A stretch of 64,000 nucleotides of DNA. Source: Galeopsis tetrahit. Its lineage: Eukaryota > Streptophyta > Magnoliopsida > Lamiales > Lamiaceae. The DNA lies in assembly GCA_963675135.1 (NCBI GenBank), contig OY776131.1, positions 32,015,381-32,079,380 of the forward strand. The letters run 5' to 3'. The position numbers and the translations under genes are program-made. Shown here in pieces: positions 34,115 to 46,095 of this stretch. Within the stretch, counting starts at the first letter, position 1. Each line of letters begins with the position of its first letter. The notes under the pieces were generated by a model. The model saw only the letters and a list, made by a program, of their open reading frames with translations. It was not told the DNA's origin and searched no databases.

Positions 34115-37100
34115 ATGTCTCATCACACTCCTCAAGACGGATTTGTTGCTCCCGGAGGGAACGAGCACCCTTCGGCACCGGCGGTGAATCCGTTTGCAAA
34201 CTTGAATATGGGGGACATTCTGAATGATCCCCAGCATCTGAAAGATCTCTGTGACTATCTCACGGAGAAGAAGAGACAGAATGAGGAGCTGGAGAAGGCC
34301 AAAGATCAGGCCTTCGACCGAGCTCGCAAAGCCAAGGGGAACGAAGAAGATAACCGTTCCTATCACTCCAACTCTGTTCACCCCCAGGACAGAGGAAAAA
34401 ACAAAGTCGACGAGCACTCCCACAATAGCCACACGGGGGACTCGCGACACCGAGATTCGGTTTTCAACCGGATGGATGACAAAGATAGAAGGGCTCCTCG
34501 CCGAGTACCTTTCAATGTGGATGGCCGACCAGGCAGAGCCGACCACCACCGAGATCACGCTGATAAGAGAGATCAGGGCGATAGAGTCTCAGCTCTTGAT
34601 AGAGTGGGACCAGGGAAGGGTTCGCGAGCTCCTGCGAAGAGTTATCGCAGCCGCCAGTCTGAGAGACATTCCCCCAGGCGATCACGTCATGATGATCGCC
34701 CGGCCGCATCCCAAGGGAGCCGACGCGACGAGGTCGTCGTCCCCCGAGCACAAACTGCCGAGGAGGGGCAAATCGCCCAGTTCCTCGAGACCCAAAAATT
34801 AATGAAGATAGAGATGGAAACTCTGCGAGCTGAGGTGGTCGCCTCGAAGCTAGGGACCACCCCACCAATCACTCTGCCCGCACCTCCTTTGAGCGTTGCA
34901 ATCCTTACCGCCCCCATTCAGAGAAAGATTCAAATGCCCTCCATGGCGGCATACGACGGAGCATCCGACCCTAGAGTACATCTGTCCAAGTACTCCAACT
35001 ATATGGCCTCAATTGGGGCAACGGACGCCACACAATGCAGGAACTTCTCCCTAACTTTGGGAGACCGGGCTCACCGATGGTAAACAACGCTGAGTCCCGG
35101 ATCTGTCACCTCATTCCTTGAGCTGGGACAACTTTTTCTGACCTACTACGGGTCCATTGCTGCTCGCCCAGCCTCAAAGCAGCGTTTGGCAAACGTTCGC
35201 CAATCTATAAATGAGTCGGGCAAGGACTTCATCGAGCGCTTCGATAGGCTGGTGATTGATGGGGAGGCCGTGAACGATGAGACGAAGCTGATCTCAGCTG
35301 TTTCCGGTCTGAGGATAGGTACCAAGCTCTGGGAATCTATCCATCTTACTTTTCCCAGTTCTTATGCGGATTTCCGCACGAGGGCTGGAAACTTCATTCA
35401 AATGGAGGAAATAATAGACGCCGCTAAGGCTAACGAGCAGCCGGAGGCGTCCAAGAGGGTCTGGCCCAAGAAGAATACAAACACAGGGGAGTCATCCCAG
35501 CCCAAGAAGGCGACCACTCAAGCTGGCAGTGCTCGCCCAGCCAACTTCAGGCCTTTCGAGGAGTCTCCTGAGATCATCCAGTTCAGGGAATCTCTCTCTG
35601 TGGATCCCAGGGGCATTTTCAATGCAGTTAGGGGAAAGAATATGCTCCCCCAGGCCAAGCCAATGCATACAAGTGATGAAAAACTGGATGGTAGCAAATT
35701 CTGCGACTACCACAACTCCATTGGCCACCACACCAATGGGTGCCGAGACTTGGTGAGAAACCTTTTCAAGCTATACAATGAGGGCAAGCTCGCCCAGTTC
35801 ATCAAGCCTCTCGGAAATGGCGACAACAGGGGGAAGAAACGTCGCGACGACGGCGACGACCTGCGCCAACAACTGAATCGTCCCAAGCTGACTCCTCCCA
35901 TGCCACAACATGCTGGCGGCGACATTGATAATGTGGGAGGAGCTTGTATGGTGATAGAAGGCCCTTTAGGGGGAACTCAGTCTGGGAAAGAACTATCTGT
36001 TCGCCGGGCTCAGAGCGAGCAGCGAGCACTGAACAATGTCCATCAGGTGTGCGTCGCTCCGACTGCCGAGAAGCCTCTATCTCACCAAATCCTTTTCTCG
36101 GACGACGACCTGAACGGCGTGGTGCACCCAAACAATGATGCTTTGGTCATCACGGGGAAGATCATGGGAACCAACGTCCATCGCATGATGGTCGACACTG
36201 GGGCATACACCAACATCCTCTTCAAGCATACTCTGGATGCTCTCGGTGATTATGCAGCATACATCGAGCCTTGCGATGATATAATCGTAGGTTTTGGGGA
36301 TACGCGCAACCTTCCCATTGGGAAAATCAGACTATCCTTGGAGTTGGCATCGTCGAAAGAGCCAGAAGTGCACCATGCTAGGCAGCTCGACTTCTTGATC
36401 ATCGACATGCCATCGTCCTACAACGTTTTCCTCGGCCGACCTTTCTTCAACGAGTTCAAGGCGGCCGTTTCTACTTATTACTACTGTGTAAAATTTCCAT
36501 CCCTGGCGGGAGTTATAACCGTCAAGGGCGATCAGACGCGGGCGAGGGAGTGTCTCGTCCGTTTTGCAAAGCGTCATTCTAAGGAAAGTACTATGATTGG
36601 TCAGTATATTGAGTGTCAAACACAAACAGAGCAAGTGAACTACTTGGAGGGTCTTCCTAGCAAGTACCGAAAGATTGAAATTGGGGAATGCAGTCATAGT
36701 TTCGACGACCACCAAGTGGAGGCGAACGAGCACGCCTCCATGGAAGTGGACGACCACACCCCAATGGATATCGACGAGCAGACAGTCTCGGGCGACCAGC
36801 TCCCCGACGACCAGTTGCCAGAAAACTTTCCAGATCTGGAACCTAGGTTAGGCTTTGAGCCGGAGTTCGGAATTGAGGATCCTCGTTGGAAGGAGCCTAA
36901 AGAGCGGGCGACTTCGGCGGAGGACCTCGAAACCATTCACTTAAACGAGGCTCGTCCGGAACTCGAGGTATTCATTGGTTCGAATTTACCAGAACATTTG
37001 CGATCGGACATGATCACATTTTTGAAAGAAAACATCAGTGCATTTGCCTGGTCGCACGAAGATATGGTGGGCATTCCCACAAATCATGCCTGCCACAGAC

Positions 37101-40100
37101 TAAATATTGATCCAGCAAGGAGACCTATCACCCAAAAATGAAGGAAGTTTGGGCCTGATAAATATGCGGCTTTGGCAGTCGAAGTCAAGAAATTGATCGA
37201 TAATAAATTAATCGAGAAAACTGGAACTGATCCCGAGTGGCTGGCCAATCCAGTGCTCGTCAAAAAAACGACCGGGTCATGGAGGTTGTGTATAGACTTC
37301 ACAGATCTAAACGACGCCTGTCCGAAAGATCACTTTCCGATGCCCCACATTGATCACCTGGTAGACAATACAGCGGGGCACGAGATGTTAACTTTCATGG
37401 ATGCTTTCGCAGGCTACCATCAGATCACGATGCATCCCGACGACCAGCGGCATACGGCCTTCATGACGGCCACCGAAATGTACAGCTGGAAGAGAATGCC
37501 TTTCGGTTTGAAAAACGCGGGGGCAACATACCAAAGACTGGTAAACAAGATGTTTGAGAAACACATCGGCGAGATGGTGGAGGTCTATATCGACGACATC
37601 GTTGTCAAAAGCTTGTGAAAAGAGGATCACCTACACCACCTTGCCATGACATTCGATATACTGAAGGAGTACAACATGAAGTTAAATCCGAAGAAGTGCA
37701 GCTTTGGAGTTAGCTCAGGAAAATTTCTAGGGCACTTGGTTAGCCAGCGGGGCATCGAGGCGAATCCGAGTAAAATTCAAGCAGTCATTAACATGCAAAG
37801 CCCAAGGAACGTGAAAGAAGTACAGAGGTTGACAGGGTGCCTTGCATCGCTGAACAGATTTATTGCACGAACGGGCGATCGTTGCAAACCTTTTTTCGAT
37901 GCTCTGAAAAAAGGGAGGTTCGAATGGACCGATGAGTGTGAGAAAGCTTTCGAGAAATTAAAGGGATATCTATCGGATCCGAAGATCCTGTCTAAGCCAG
38001 TCCCCGGAGAAATTTTATATCTATACTTGGCGGCCACTGACTGTGCGATCAGTTCAGTGCTCGTCCGAGCTGAGGGGAGCACACATCTGCCTATCTACTA
38101 CGTAAGTCAAACACTGAGAGATGCGGAGTTGAGATACACTCCAATGGAAAAATTGGCGTACGCACTAGTCATGAGCGTCAGAAAATTAAGGCAGTACCTG
38201 TTCGACCACGAGGTGGTCGTCCTCACCACCTTTCCACTCCGACGAGCACTGCATCGTCCGGATACCACTGGAAGACTTTTGAAATGGTCGGTGGAAATAG
38301 GGCAATTTGGGCTCACCTATGCACCTAGAACGGCAATCAAGGGACAAGTGCTGGCTGAATTCATTGTAGAGCTCACTTTCCCGGAGAAAGTGGACGAGGG
38401 AATCGAGCTTCCTTGGACACTGTTCGTCGATGGTTCTTCGACGAGCACCAAAGCAGGGGCAGGAATCGTCCTCACCAGCCCAACCGGACAGACGTTTGCT
38501 TCGGCGATCGAGTTCGGGTATCGGGCGACCAACAACGAAGCAGAGTACGAGGCTCTGGTTGCAGGAATCAAGATGGCTATGGCCGTGGGCGCCAGAAAAC
38601 TGAAATTTTTTTCTGACTCTCAGCTGGTTGTATATCAAATTACGGGCGACTACGAGGCTCGCGGCGATCAAATGATAAAGTATCAAGAGCTAGTGAAAGG
38701 ATTACTCGAGCAATTTGATCAATTCCACATCGAGCAAATCCCTAGGGAGGACAATACGCAAGCAGATGCGTTAGCTCGACTGGCCACTTCAGAGGGGGAG
38801 GCAATATTTTCAGAAGCGACCATCACTAAAATTTCTTCCCCATCGGTGAACAGAGGTCAGATTTTGCAGGTTGAAGTGACCAACGACGAGGACTGGAGAT
38901 CGCCGATCATCAAGTACATCAAGACCGGCGAGCTCCCGGGGGACAAAGTGAAAGCAACCAGATTGCAGCTCAGGTCCGCAAGGTACACTGTTGTTGGCGA
39001 CCAGCTGTACAAACGGGGTTTTTCAATGCCTTTATTGAAATGCCTCGGAGAAGACGAGGCGAAGATCGTCATGTACGAAATCCACGAAGGATCATGTGGA
39101 AATCATACAGGGGGCAAGCGCTCGCTTTAAAGATCATGAGGCAAGGCTACTTTTGGCCAACACTGAAGAAGGATGCAATTCATTACGCCCAGGCGTGCAA
39201 GAGATGTCAAGCTTTTGCACCAGCTATTCACTCACCTCCAGACGAGCTCATCTCCGTCTACAGCTCTTGGCCCTTCGCGAAGTGGGGCATCGACATCATC
39301 GGACCTTTCCCGCCTAGCGTCGGGGGGGTAACTTTCGTAGTCGTAGCAGTCGATTACTTCACCAAGTGGACCGAAGCGAAGGCATTGAAGACCATCACAA
39401 CGGCCCAGATGACAAGCTTCATTTAGAAAAACATAATTTGCAGGTTCGGCCTACCACGAGCAATAGTGACCGACAACGGGCGTCAATTCACAAGTCGAGA
39501 TATGCTGGATTTCTGCTCAGAATGGAACATCAAGAAAATTTTTTCAACACCCTATCATCCACAATCAAATGGTCAAGTAGAGGCGATCAACAAAATCATC
39601 AAACACACCTTGAAAGCTAAGCTAGATGGATTGAAGGGCAAATGGGCGGACGAGCTGCACATGGTTCTGTGGGCATATCGGACGACCACTAGGAATTCTA
39701 CTGGTGAAACTCCGTTCGCGCTCGCGTTCGGAACCGAAGCTGTCATACCAGCAGAGGGGCAGGTCCCAACTTTTCGAGTAGCAAATTATGACGAGCAGTT
39801 GAATAACGATGCACAGCTCTCCGATTTGGACTTCCTAGAAGAGCGAAGGCTAACAGCGGACGAGAAGAACGTGGTGTACAAGCAAAGATCAGAGCGCTAT
39901 TACAACACCAAAGTACGTGCTCGCCAATTCACTATCGGCCAGCTCGTACTTCGGAGGGCGACGGAGCAGTCCATTGGCATACTTGGCCCGACTTGGGAGG
40001 GTCCGTACCGAATAACACGCACACTCTTGAACGGATCGTACGAGCTAGAAGATCTAGAGGGCAAGCCGAGCAAATACCCGTGGAACGCGGTCAAGCTGAA

Positions 40101-40116
40101 GAAGTATTACCAGTAA
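34115..40116 (+). pseudogene. gag-pol of Tat element 2 (four stops, one frameshift)
   Basis: Starts at ATG 34115 (MSHHTPQDGF). The N-terminal part is rich in charged R, D and H residues; the gag core spans about 34930-35430; a CCHC-like knuckle FCDYHNSIGHHTNGC lies near 35700; protease DTGA near 36193; reverse transcriptase YIDD near 37585; second RNase H starts FVDGSS near 38420; integrase zinc finger about 39080-39215 and core to about 39700; it ends at 40114-40116. Lesions: TAA 35081-35083, TGA 37139-37141, TGA 37616-37618, a one-base deletion near 39113, and TAG 39424-39426. The TAG fits a G-to-A change of TGG. It cannot make full-length product. Confidence 0.9.
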
Positions 40117-40353
40117 GTTTTTAATTTTTTCATATTTATATAATTTGTATCTAGTCATCATTTCAATACAAGTACAAGTTTTAAATTCCCATCAAGTGTT
40201 AGATAAGTTTGAATTTTTAGACAAGGCTCTGCGTAGCCATCTAGGAAACAAAGACGAGCACTCTTTTTTAACGATGCTCGCAAGGTAGTGGCGACGACGA
40301 TCACTACCTACCAAACAAAAAAGAGTTCAACCGACGATTGGTTAACTCTAAAA

Positions 40354-40587
40354 GATGAGCACTCTTTCTTAAAGATGCTCGCAAAGATGAAAGACGAGCA
40401 CTCTTTCTTAAAGATGCTCGCAAAGATAAAAGACGAGCACTCTTTCTTAAAGATGCTCGCAAAGATAAAAGACGAGCACTCTGTCTTAAAGATGCTCGCA
40501 AAGATTAAAGACGAGCACTCTTTCTTAAAGGTGCTCGCAAAGACAAAAGACGAGCACTCTTCCGCAAAGATGCTCGCAATAAAAGGA
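40354..40587 (+). repeat. Six 39-bp tandem hairpin repeats in Tat element 2
   Basis: Units start at 40354, 40393, 40432, 40471, 40510 and 40549, with an outlying related copy at about 40252. Each has CGAGCA-C-TCTTT...AAAGA-TGCTCG, a hairpin with about 11 paired bases. Because 39 is a multiple of three, a short frame runs through (DEHSFLKMLAKIK repeated), but I see no other sign of coding. It lies between the pol stop (40116) and the antisense gene stop (40793). Confidence 0.9.
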
Positions 40588-40792
40588 GTTTTCAAAAAGA
40601 CAAGTACTTATCAAAAAGTGCTTGCAAAAAATTAATCATAACATAAGTTGGAAAGCAGTAACGAGAACGATCACTCAAAATAACCAAACATCGTATAAGC
40701 AAAAAGTTCCATTCATTGAAAAGCCTTAAAAGGCTGAAATTACAAAAAGGCCTTAATGGCCGAGCAGTCCTAAAAACAGAAATAAAATACAA

Positions 40793-43547
40793 CTAAGCTA
40801 CTGGAGCATTCTCCTCGGCTTCCTCTTCATTCACAACCTCCTCGGCAGGAGCATCCTGTTCGCCCTGTTGAGGTGGGGAGTCTTGTGGAGGGTTCGAGAA
40901 GAGGACCGGAACACCCAACAGTCGAGGGAACAGGAGTCCCAACTCCATCAAAGGAAGCAGAGGGAGTTCTGTTTCCGGCTGAGGATTCTCCTTCATAAGG
41001 AGGTCGTCCAAAAACCCGCCGAGTGGAGTCACATCCACTCCTGGATGAACTTCCAATAACCGATGAATGAGCCCGTGGGCAGTAAGCGCCACCGATAACA
41101 TGGCCACGCCCCCAGCGAGCTCATTGGTCTCATCTCGCTCCTCCGTCAGGTCGACCAGCTGTTGCCGAAGAGTGGCCAACTCTTCCTCGTCAGTTGCGGA
41201 TTTATTTTGAAGAGTTCTTACCTCGTCCTCGGCAGTCTTGAGGCGAGCACGGAGACGTTCGATCTCTTGGAGATCTTCCTGATCCTTCTTTCGAATCGTC
41301 TCAAGTTGGGCCTCAGAATCGGCCAACTTTGCCTCCACATCGGCCAACTTGGTCTCAAGGTCGACCACCTTCCTCTCGACAACAGCTTTAGCCTTGGCCA
41401 TTTGGGCGAGCTTCGCACTCCTGTCCTCGCTGAGTTTGCGGCTTTCGGCGATCTGGATGGCGAGCTTCTCCATCGTATAAGACGCCCGGCTCAAGTCTAT
41501 GGCGACCAATCTCGCATTCTCCAGCGAGTTATGGTTGTCCACCTCGTCGACCAGTGTGGTCGTCAGCGATCGAGGCAGATTCTTCACATCCCTTAGTGCG
41601 ATCGGATTCAGGGGCTCTCTGTCGACCGGATCCCGCGACCGGTAGAAGCCGAGGAGGTTCGGGTTGAAAGGTTCGACGATCCGGCAGTCGGCAACACTAT
41701 TAGAGAAGAAGGAAAAAATTTAGGGAAAGGTACTTGAAAATATTATAAAAATCTCATTGATAAATAAACTTACTTGGCAACCCTTGCGGCATCCCAGCCG
41801 AGAAGGGTGTTGTCTCCCTGAGCCCTCTCCCCGGCCGACGAGCTCGCGGCGATCTCTCGCGACCGAGTATTACGGGGAGGAGGGGATACGACTTGTGTGG
41901 GGGGAGGCGAGGGAGATCTCCTCGGCGAGATCCTCTGCTCGGTAGCAGGTGGGCGAGAAGAGCCCCCTCGGGTTGGTTTAGCGATCTTCTTGGGAGGAGC
42001 CCCCGAGGTCTCCGCTCCTTTCCTTTTCTTGCCGGAGCCGTCAACTACCTTGCGCTCGCGCAGCATTCTCGCTTGTTGCATCATCCTGCTCGACAGTATG
42101 CGATCAACTTCGATGGATGGAGGAAGGTAAGTGACAACTCTCTCTGGGACCACTACTAAGAAAGGCGAGGAGTCAGTGTTTACGAAGAGCAAATTCACAA
42201 AAAACTTAGAAATATGTTGATACCTGGAGGGAACTCTCGAGTGAAGTGATGAGGAGGTACTCTGAGACCTGCTCGCTCACGCATACACTCCCTGTTCAGA
42301 AAGCGACAGGACCTCTCCAGGTAGCGACGGTTGAGTACGCAGCAAATATGGTATTGGAAGAGGGGCGTGAGACGGTGCTCGGCGGTCTTCTTGCGAACAA
42401 TTTCACCTACAAAAACGAGGAGTTAGTCAGTATAGACAAGAACGAGCAGAGATAAAAAAAACTTACCACAAATTCTTTGATATTCAGTGTCAAGGGGAAT
42501 GCGATCCGAGGAGCCATCCGGCCTCACTGGACTTTTCCAGTCCCCGGCTACCCACCACCAGTTGGTTTTCCAATCTCTAATTTTGTTGGGAACCCCTTCA
42601 ACCAACTTGAAATTATCACGGCCCCTCACGTAATAGTATCCGTGGCCGACCTTCTCTCCGGCCTCGGCCGCCTGAAGGAGATAGTTAATCTCTTTAGGGC
42701 TTAGCCATGTGTTCCGACATCCGTTCTCGGCCGCCACCAGGCCGAACAGTGTAAGAATGCCGATCAGGTTCGACCAACCGTTCGGCAAAATTTGAGAAGG
42801 GGCCACTTTTAAGAAATGTAAAAAATTTGAGATACTGGGGTGCAGGGGGAACCTAAGCCCTGCCTCCATCATGCCGATGTTGACGGCGACCATCCCTTCT
42901 GGCGGCTGGTCGGCCCTCTCATCCGGGCGAGGAACAAAGAAACAAACGTCGGTCGGCAGCTGATATTTCTTCCTGGAATTTTCTAGCTGTGTCGAGGAGA
43001 CCTTGCTCGCATATTTGCTCGCTTCATAATCAGTTTGGAAAGCTTCTCGGTGCGGGCGAGGAACCTCTCGAGGAGGGTATTCGCAGAAATATTTATAATA
43101 GGCCTCCCTCGAGACCTCGTCGCCATCCAGATTCTCCCTACCACTCAAAATGTCCTTTATGCTCTCTGCATACTGAACAACTTCCTCAAAGTCCTCGCGG
43201 AGACTCCTCGTCAAGGTCTCCTCGACTTGGGCAGTTTCTAGCTGTTCGCCCACCCCTCGATTCAAATCCGGATCACGCAGATCTGAGTCGGTCTCCTCGT
43301 CAGTCTCCTCGGCATCATTGCCGGCATCCTCCCTGTCGGACTCGTCGACATCGACGACCACTGCCTTTCCAAGATTTCGAACTCCAACATTTATAGGTTC
43401 GGGGGAGTGGATCCTAGAGTCCGAAGAGGATGCCCTCTCCATTAGAGCCAAGGCCAAACGGTCTACGCCGCCGGAATTCTCAAAACCACCAACCAACGGC
43501 GACGGACCACCGTCGGAACCACCACCGGAGCCACCACCAACTTCCAT
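40793..43547 (-). CDS. Antisense spliced ORF (aORF) of Tat element 2
   Basis: Four exons on the minus strand: 43547-42467, 42406-42224, 42155-41774 and 41696-40793. Introns of 60, 68 and 77 nt have GT..AG ends (GTAAGT, GTATCA and GTAAGT donors). The exons total 2550 nt, 850 codons including stop, with no internal stop and correct phases. Start MEVGGGSGGG; acidic N-terminal part; central region with PPREVPRPHREAF and RFPLHPSISNFLHFLKVAPSQ like the putative gypsy-type transposon/plant mobile domain region; basic linker (GKKRKGAETSG); long C-terminal coiled coil (41590-41150, repeated L, A, E and K heptads). A counterpart of the element 1 gene; function unknown. Confidence 0.82.
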
Positions 43548-44095
43548 TTTTTCTATAGAAACGGGGGAGAAAGAAGTTTTAAAGAAGAAAATGCAAGTTG
43601 TTTACCTTATTGACGATCGAAAACCACCCAAACACGCCGGAAAAGCTTGAAGTAGAAAGTTTAGAAGAAATCTCAAGAAAGGTTCGTAAGTTGCAGAAAA
43701 GTGAAAGTTTTCTTATGAAGATGAAGGGCCTATTTATAGGCAAATTTGTGCAGGGACCTATGTGCAAAAAACGGGGTCAAAAACGTAATTTTCCCAAAAA
43801 TTTGGGTCTTTCCCGAATTCAAGTTCGGCGAGTGGGCCACACGCGCGACCTTTGAGGTCGGCACGCGCCCCACGCGCTAAATTCAAATTTCGGGCGCCGA
43901 CCACGCGCCTGACACGTGTCAGATCCGTCATCATGAAAAGTTGCTTCGATAATCGTGCTCGGCGCTGGAGACGAGGCGACCGCCTCTTTCTCACGTCATC
44001 AAGATCTCAAATTTGATTTTGTTTTGTCAAACAATCTCACCTTCCAAGACGACCATACTGCTCGCCTGACCATTCTGCGAATACGAAGAAAGGCG

Positions 44096-44108
44096 ACCAG
44101 GGGGCAAA
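44096..44108 (+). promoter_or_regulatory. Polypurine tract of Tat element 2
   Basis: ACCAGGGGGCAAA abuts the 3' LTR start TGTTATACC. Confidence 0.65.
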
Positions 44109-44835
44109 TGTTATACCTAGTCAAAGAAGTCAATCTTTGACAAGTCAATCCTAGTCATCAGCTTACGTGGCGAGGACCAGTCAACAAAGTCTTGCGACGA
44201 CTAGTCAACAAGACCAAGAAAATGTAATAGAATAGATGTATTTAATATATTTAAGTGCTCGCTCAAAGATGTGGGCGAGCACATGTTTTAGTTAGCTGCT
44301 CGCCCAAATGTGTGGCGAGCACATATCTATCTTAGCTAGAATAGTCTAAGTACTGAAGCCTTGGGAGACAGCATGGAGCGTGGCGACCACACTCCTCGAA
44401 ATGGTCCTCCGACGACCACCGTAGCTCAGCTCCTCGGCATTCCGGCGAGGACGAGCACCAAAGGCGGTTTAGCATTAAATGCGCCATCAAATCACCTTTT
44501 CGGGCAGAAGACAGGTCCAATGAGGGCGTGCCACGTGTAAAGGGCGGGCAGCCCCTAGAAACCACTATATAATGCCTAAAAGAGGCTCATTTGTACACAA
44601 GTTACCGATTCCTACAAATCACTCCCAACCCAAAGCAATAAACACTCCCAAGCTTCTAAAGCTTTAGCTTCTCCAAGAAGCTACTTTTGGTGTTCTTCTT
44701 TGTTCTTCAATAGATCATCAAGATCATCACATAAATACTCCCTAAACACGTAATAAACCCCCGATCATTATACATGTTTGTCTCGTGCTAATAAATAGTC
44801 CACATACGAATCAACCATCAAAAGCACGTACAACA
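44109..44835 (+). repeat. 3' LTR of Tat element 2
   Basis: 727 bp, identical by eye to 33028-33754 (constant offset 11081). Confidence 0.95.
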
Positions 44836-44928
44836 TCAACCATTCTAGTACTCGAACAAGAATTGGAATCCATGTTCAGACAGTTGATTAAAACCAGAGT
44901 TTCCCTCCTCAACATTCTCAATCACTAG

Positions 44929-45946
44929 GCAGCTTCAAACTCATCTTGAGATTGAAATTTTTGTAGTATATATGAGTAGATGAATACACACTTGTAAATT
45001 TTTATACGTGACAAATTAATGCAGAAGAAGCAATAGTTCTCATACAACTTATGACTTATCTCTATTAATCTTGATTCTTGAGCATGTTTATGTTTTTCAA
45101 TGGCATCCTTCACTAGTAACCATTCATTTAATTAACTAGGAATGAAAGATTTTCATATAATTAATTTACGATTGAGTCCATTACTCAACATGAAGAACGA
45201 TCTATCCTTCAATTCCTGCCTTTTCCCCAAAACAAACACCTAAGTCTGCAAAAAAATGGAGGTCACACGAGGGGCGTTGTGTTGTTTAATGATATCAGAT
45301 TCCAATTGTCTCTTTGTAGACTAATGCTGGAATTTGTCTTTTTAGTTTGTTGTGCAATTATGTGCACGTTCATCTTTATTTTTAGTCGATTGTCAATGAA
45401 GGCAGACTATGATTATGATTATGAAACAGTACATGTGCAAGGGCTACTAATACGGATCATGCTATATATCTTACACCCAACTTTAAATACAAAACTCACA
45501 GGTGTAATGTAATATTAATTCATCTGGATTAACCAGTATATAATATTCTGCCTATGTTTATGCAATGTTTCCCATCCGCACAGCACTAGACTTTTAATAT
45601 TGCAAAACCACCTGTCTTCACCCTTGTAAATCACAAATTGCCTACATTATTATCAAATCATTTTGGTTAGAAGTCGATCGGGGCAATTAATAATGTGTTG
45701 CACGTAAGTTATATGGTTTGTTGGAGGTGCCAACTATGCATGTTGATCAAACTTAATAATCATCATCTGCCCACACCTATTATTTATCCATATCAATATT
45801 AGATTGTCTCTTGAGAGACAACATTACTGTATAATGATCTCCAATTTCACATGCTTTTTGGAATCTCTAGTTTCAAAACATGTGGAGGCTAATAATATAT
45901 ATGGATCAACCCACTGCTTTTTGAAATTATATTAACTTATTTGGTA
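44929..45946. other. Spacer between DUF241 copies 4 and 5
   Basis: Begins with the shared 3' UTR block of copy 4. The central part (45100-45600) has no supported gene; a frame at 45279-45512 has hydrophobic stretches but no recognised homology and is probably chance. 45690-45946 holds the conserved 5' module of copy 5 (GTGTTGCACGTAAG, GAGAGACAACATTACTG). Confidence 0.5.
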
Positions 45947-46035
45947 GGAAACATACCACAGACATCGCCACAATGATCGATACTCCAGATCAACATATTC
46001 CTTCTCTCCACTTCCCCCTATATATATTCATCAAC
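45947..46035 (+). promoter_or_regulatory. Putative core promoter of DUF241 copy 5
   Basis: CACAGACATCGCCACAATGA, ATCGATACTCCAGATCAAC and CTTCCCCCTATATATATTC (TATA about 46019-46028). The leader to the ATG is shorter than in the other copies. Confidence 0.6.
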
Positions 46036-46095
46036 TTTTCTCATTCATTCAATCATCTATTCGAAGCCTCATTTTTCACCAAGAAAATAAAAGCA

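Larger units (their letters stand above)
33028..44835 (+). mobile_element. Tat-lineage Ty3/gypsy retrotransposon 2
   Basis: 11.8-kb element flanked by the 5-bp duplication TCAAC (33023-33027 and 44836-44840). LTRs of 727 bp each (33028-33754 and 44109-44835) show no difference in my base-by-base reading. Order: LTR, primer site, gag-pol, 39-bp repeats, antisense four-exon gene, polypurine tract, LTR. It differs in sequence from element 1 but has the same architecture. gag-pol has four stops and one frameshift. Insertion must be very recent. Confidence 0.95.
32348..44928 (+). pseudogene. DUF241 gene, copy 4, split by Tat element 2
   Basis: Exonic part 1 is 32348-33027 and part 2 is 44841-44928, separated by Tat element 2 and its TCAAC duplication. 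The two parts sum to 768 nt, exactly the length of the intact paralogues, and join in phase, so the gene appears to have been open when the element landed. As present, the frame reads from copy 4 into the LTR and stops at 33071-33073, giving a 241-residue product that lacks the C-terminal helix and has about 15 foreign residues. Two residue changes are notable: FFVPESL where paralogues have FSVLESL, and NTRV for NSRV. Confidence 0.93.

Noticed and set aside
40288..40635. 115-codon frame through the 39-bp repeats
   Set aside because: An open frame is a by-product of a repeat length divisible by three; no start context, homology or extension.
45279..45512. Small membrane protein gene
   Set aside because: 77 codons with hydrophobic stretches but no promoter, paralogue in the other spacers, or family match.
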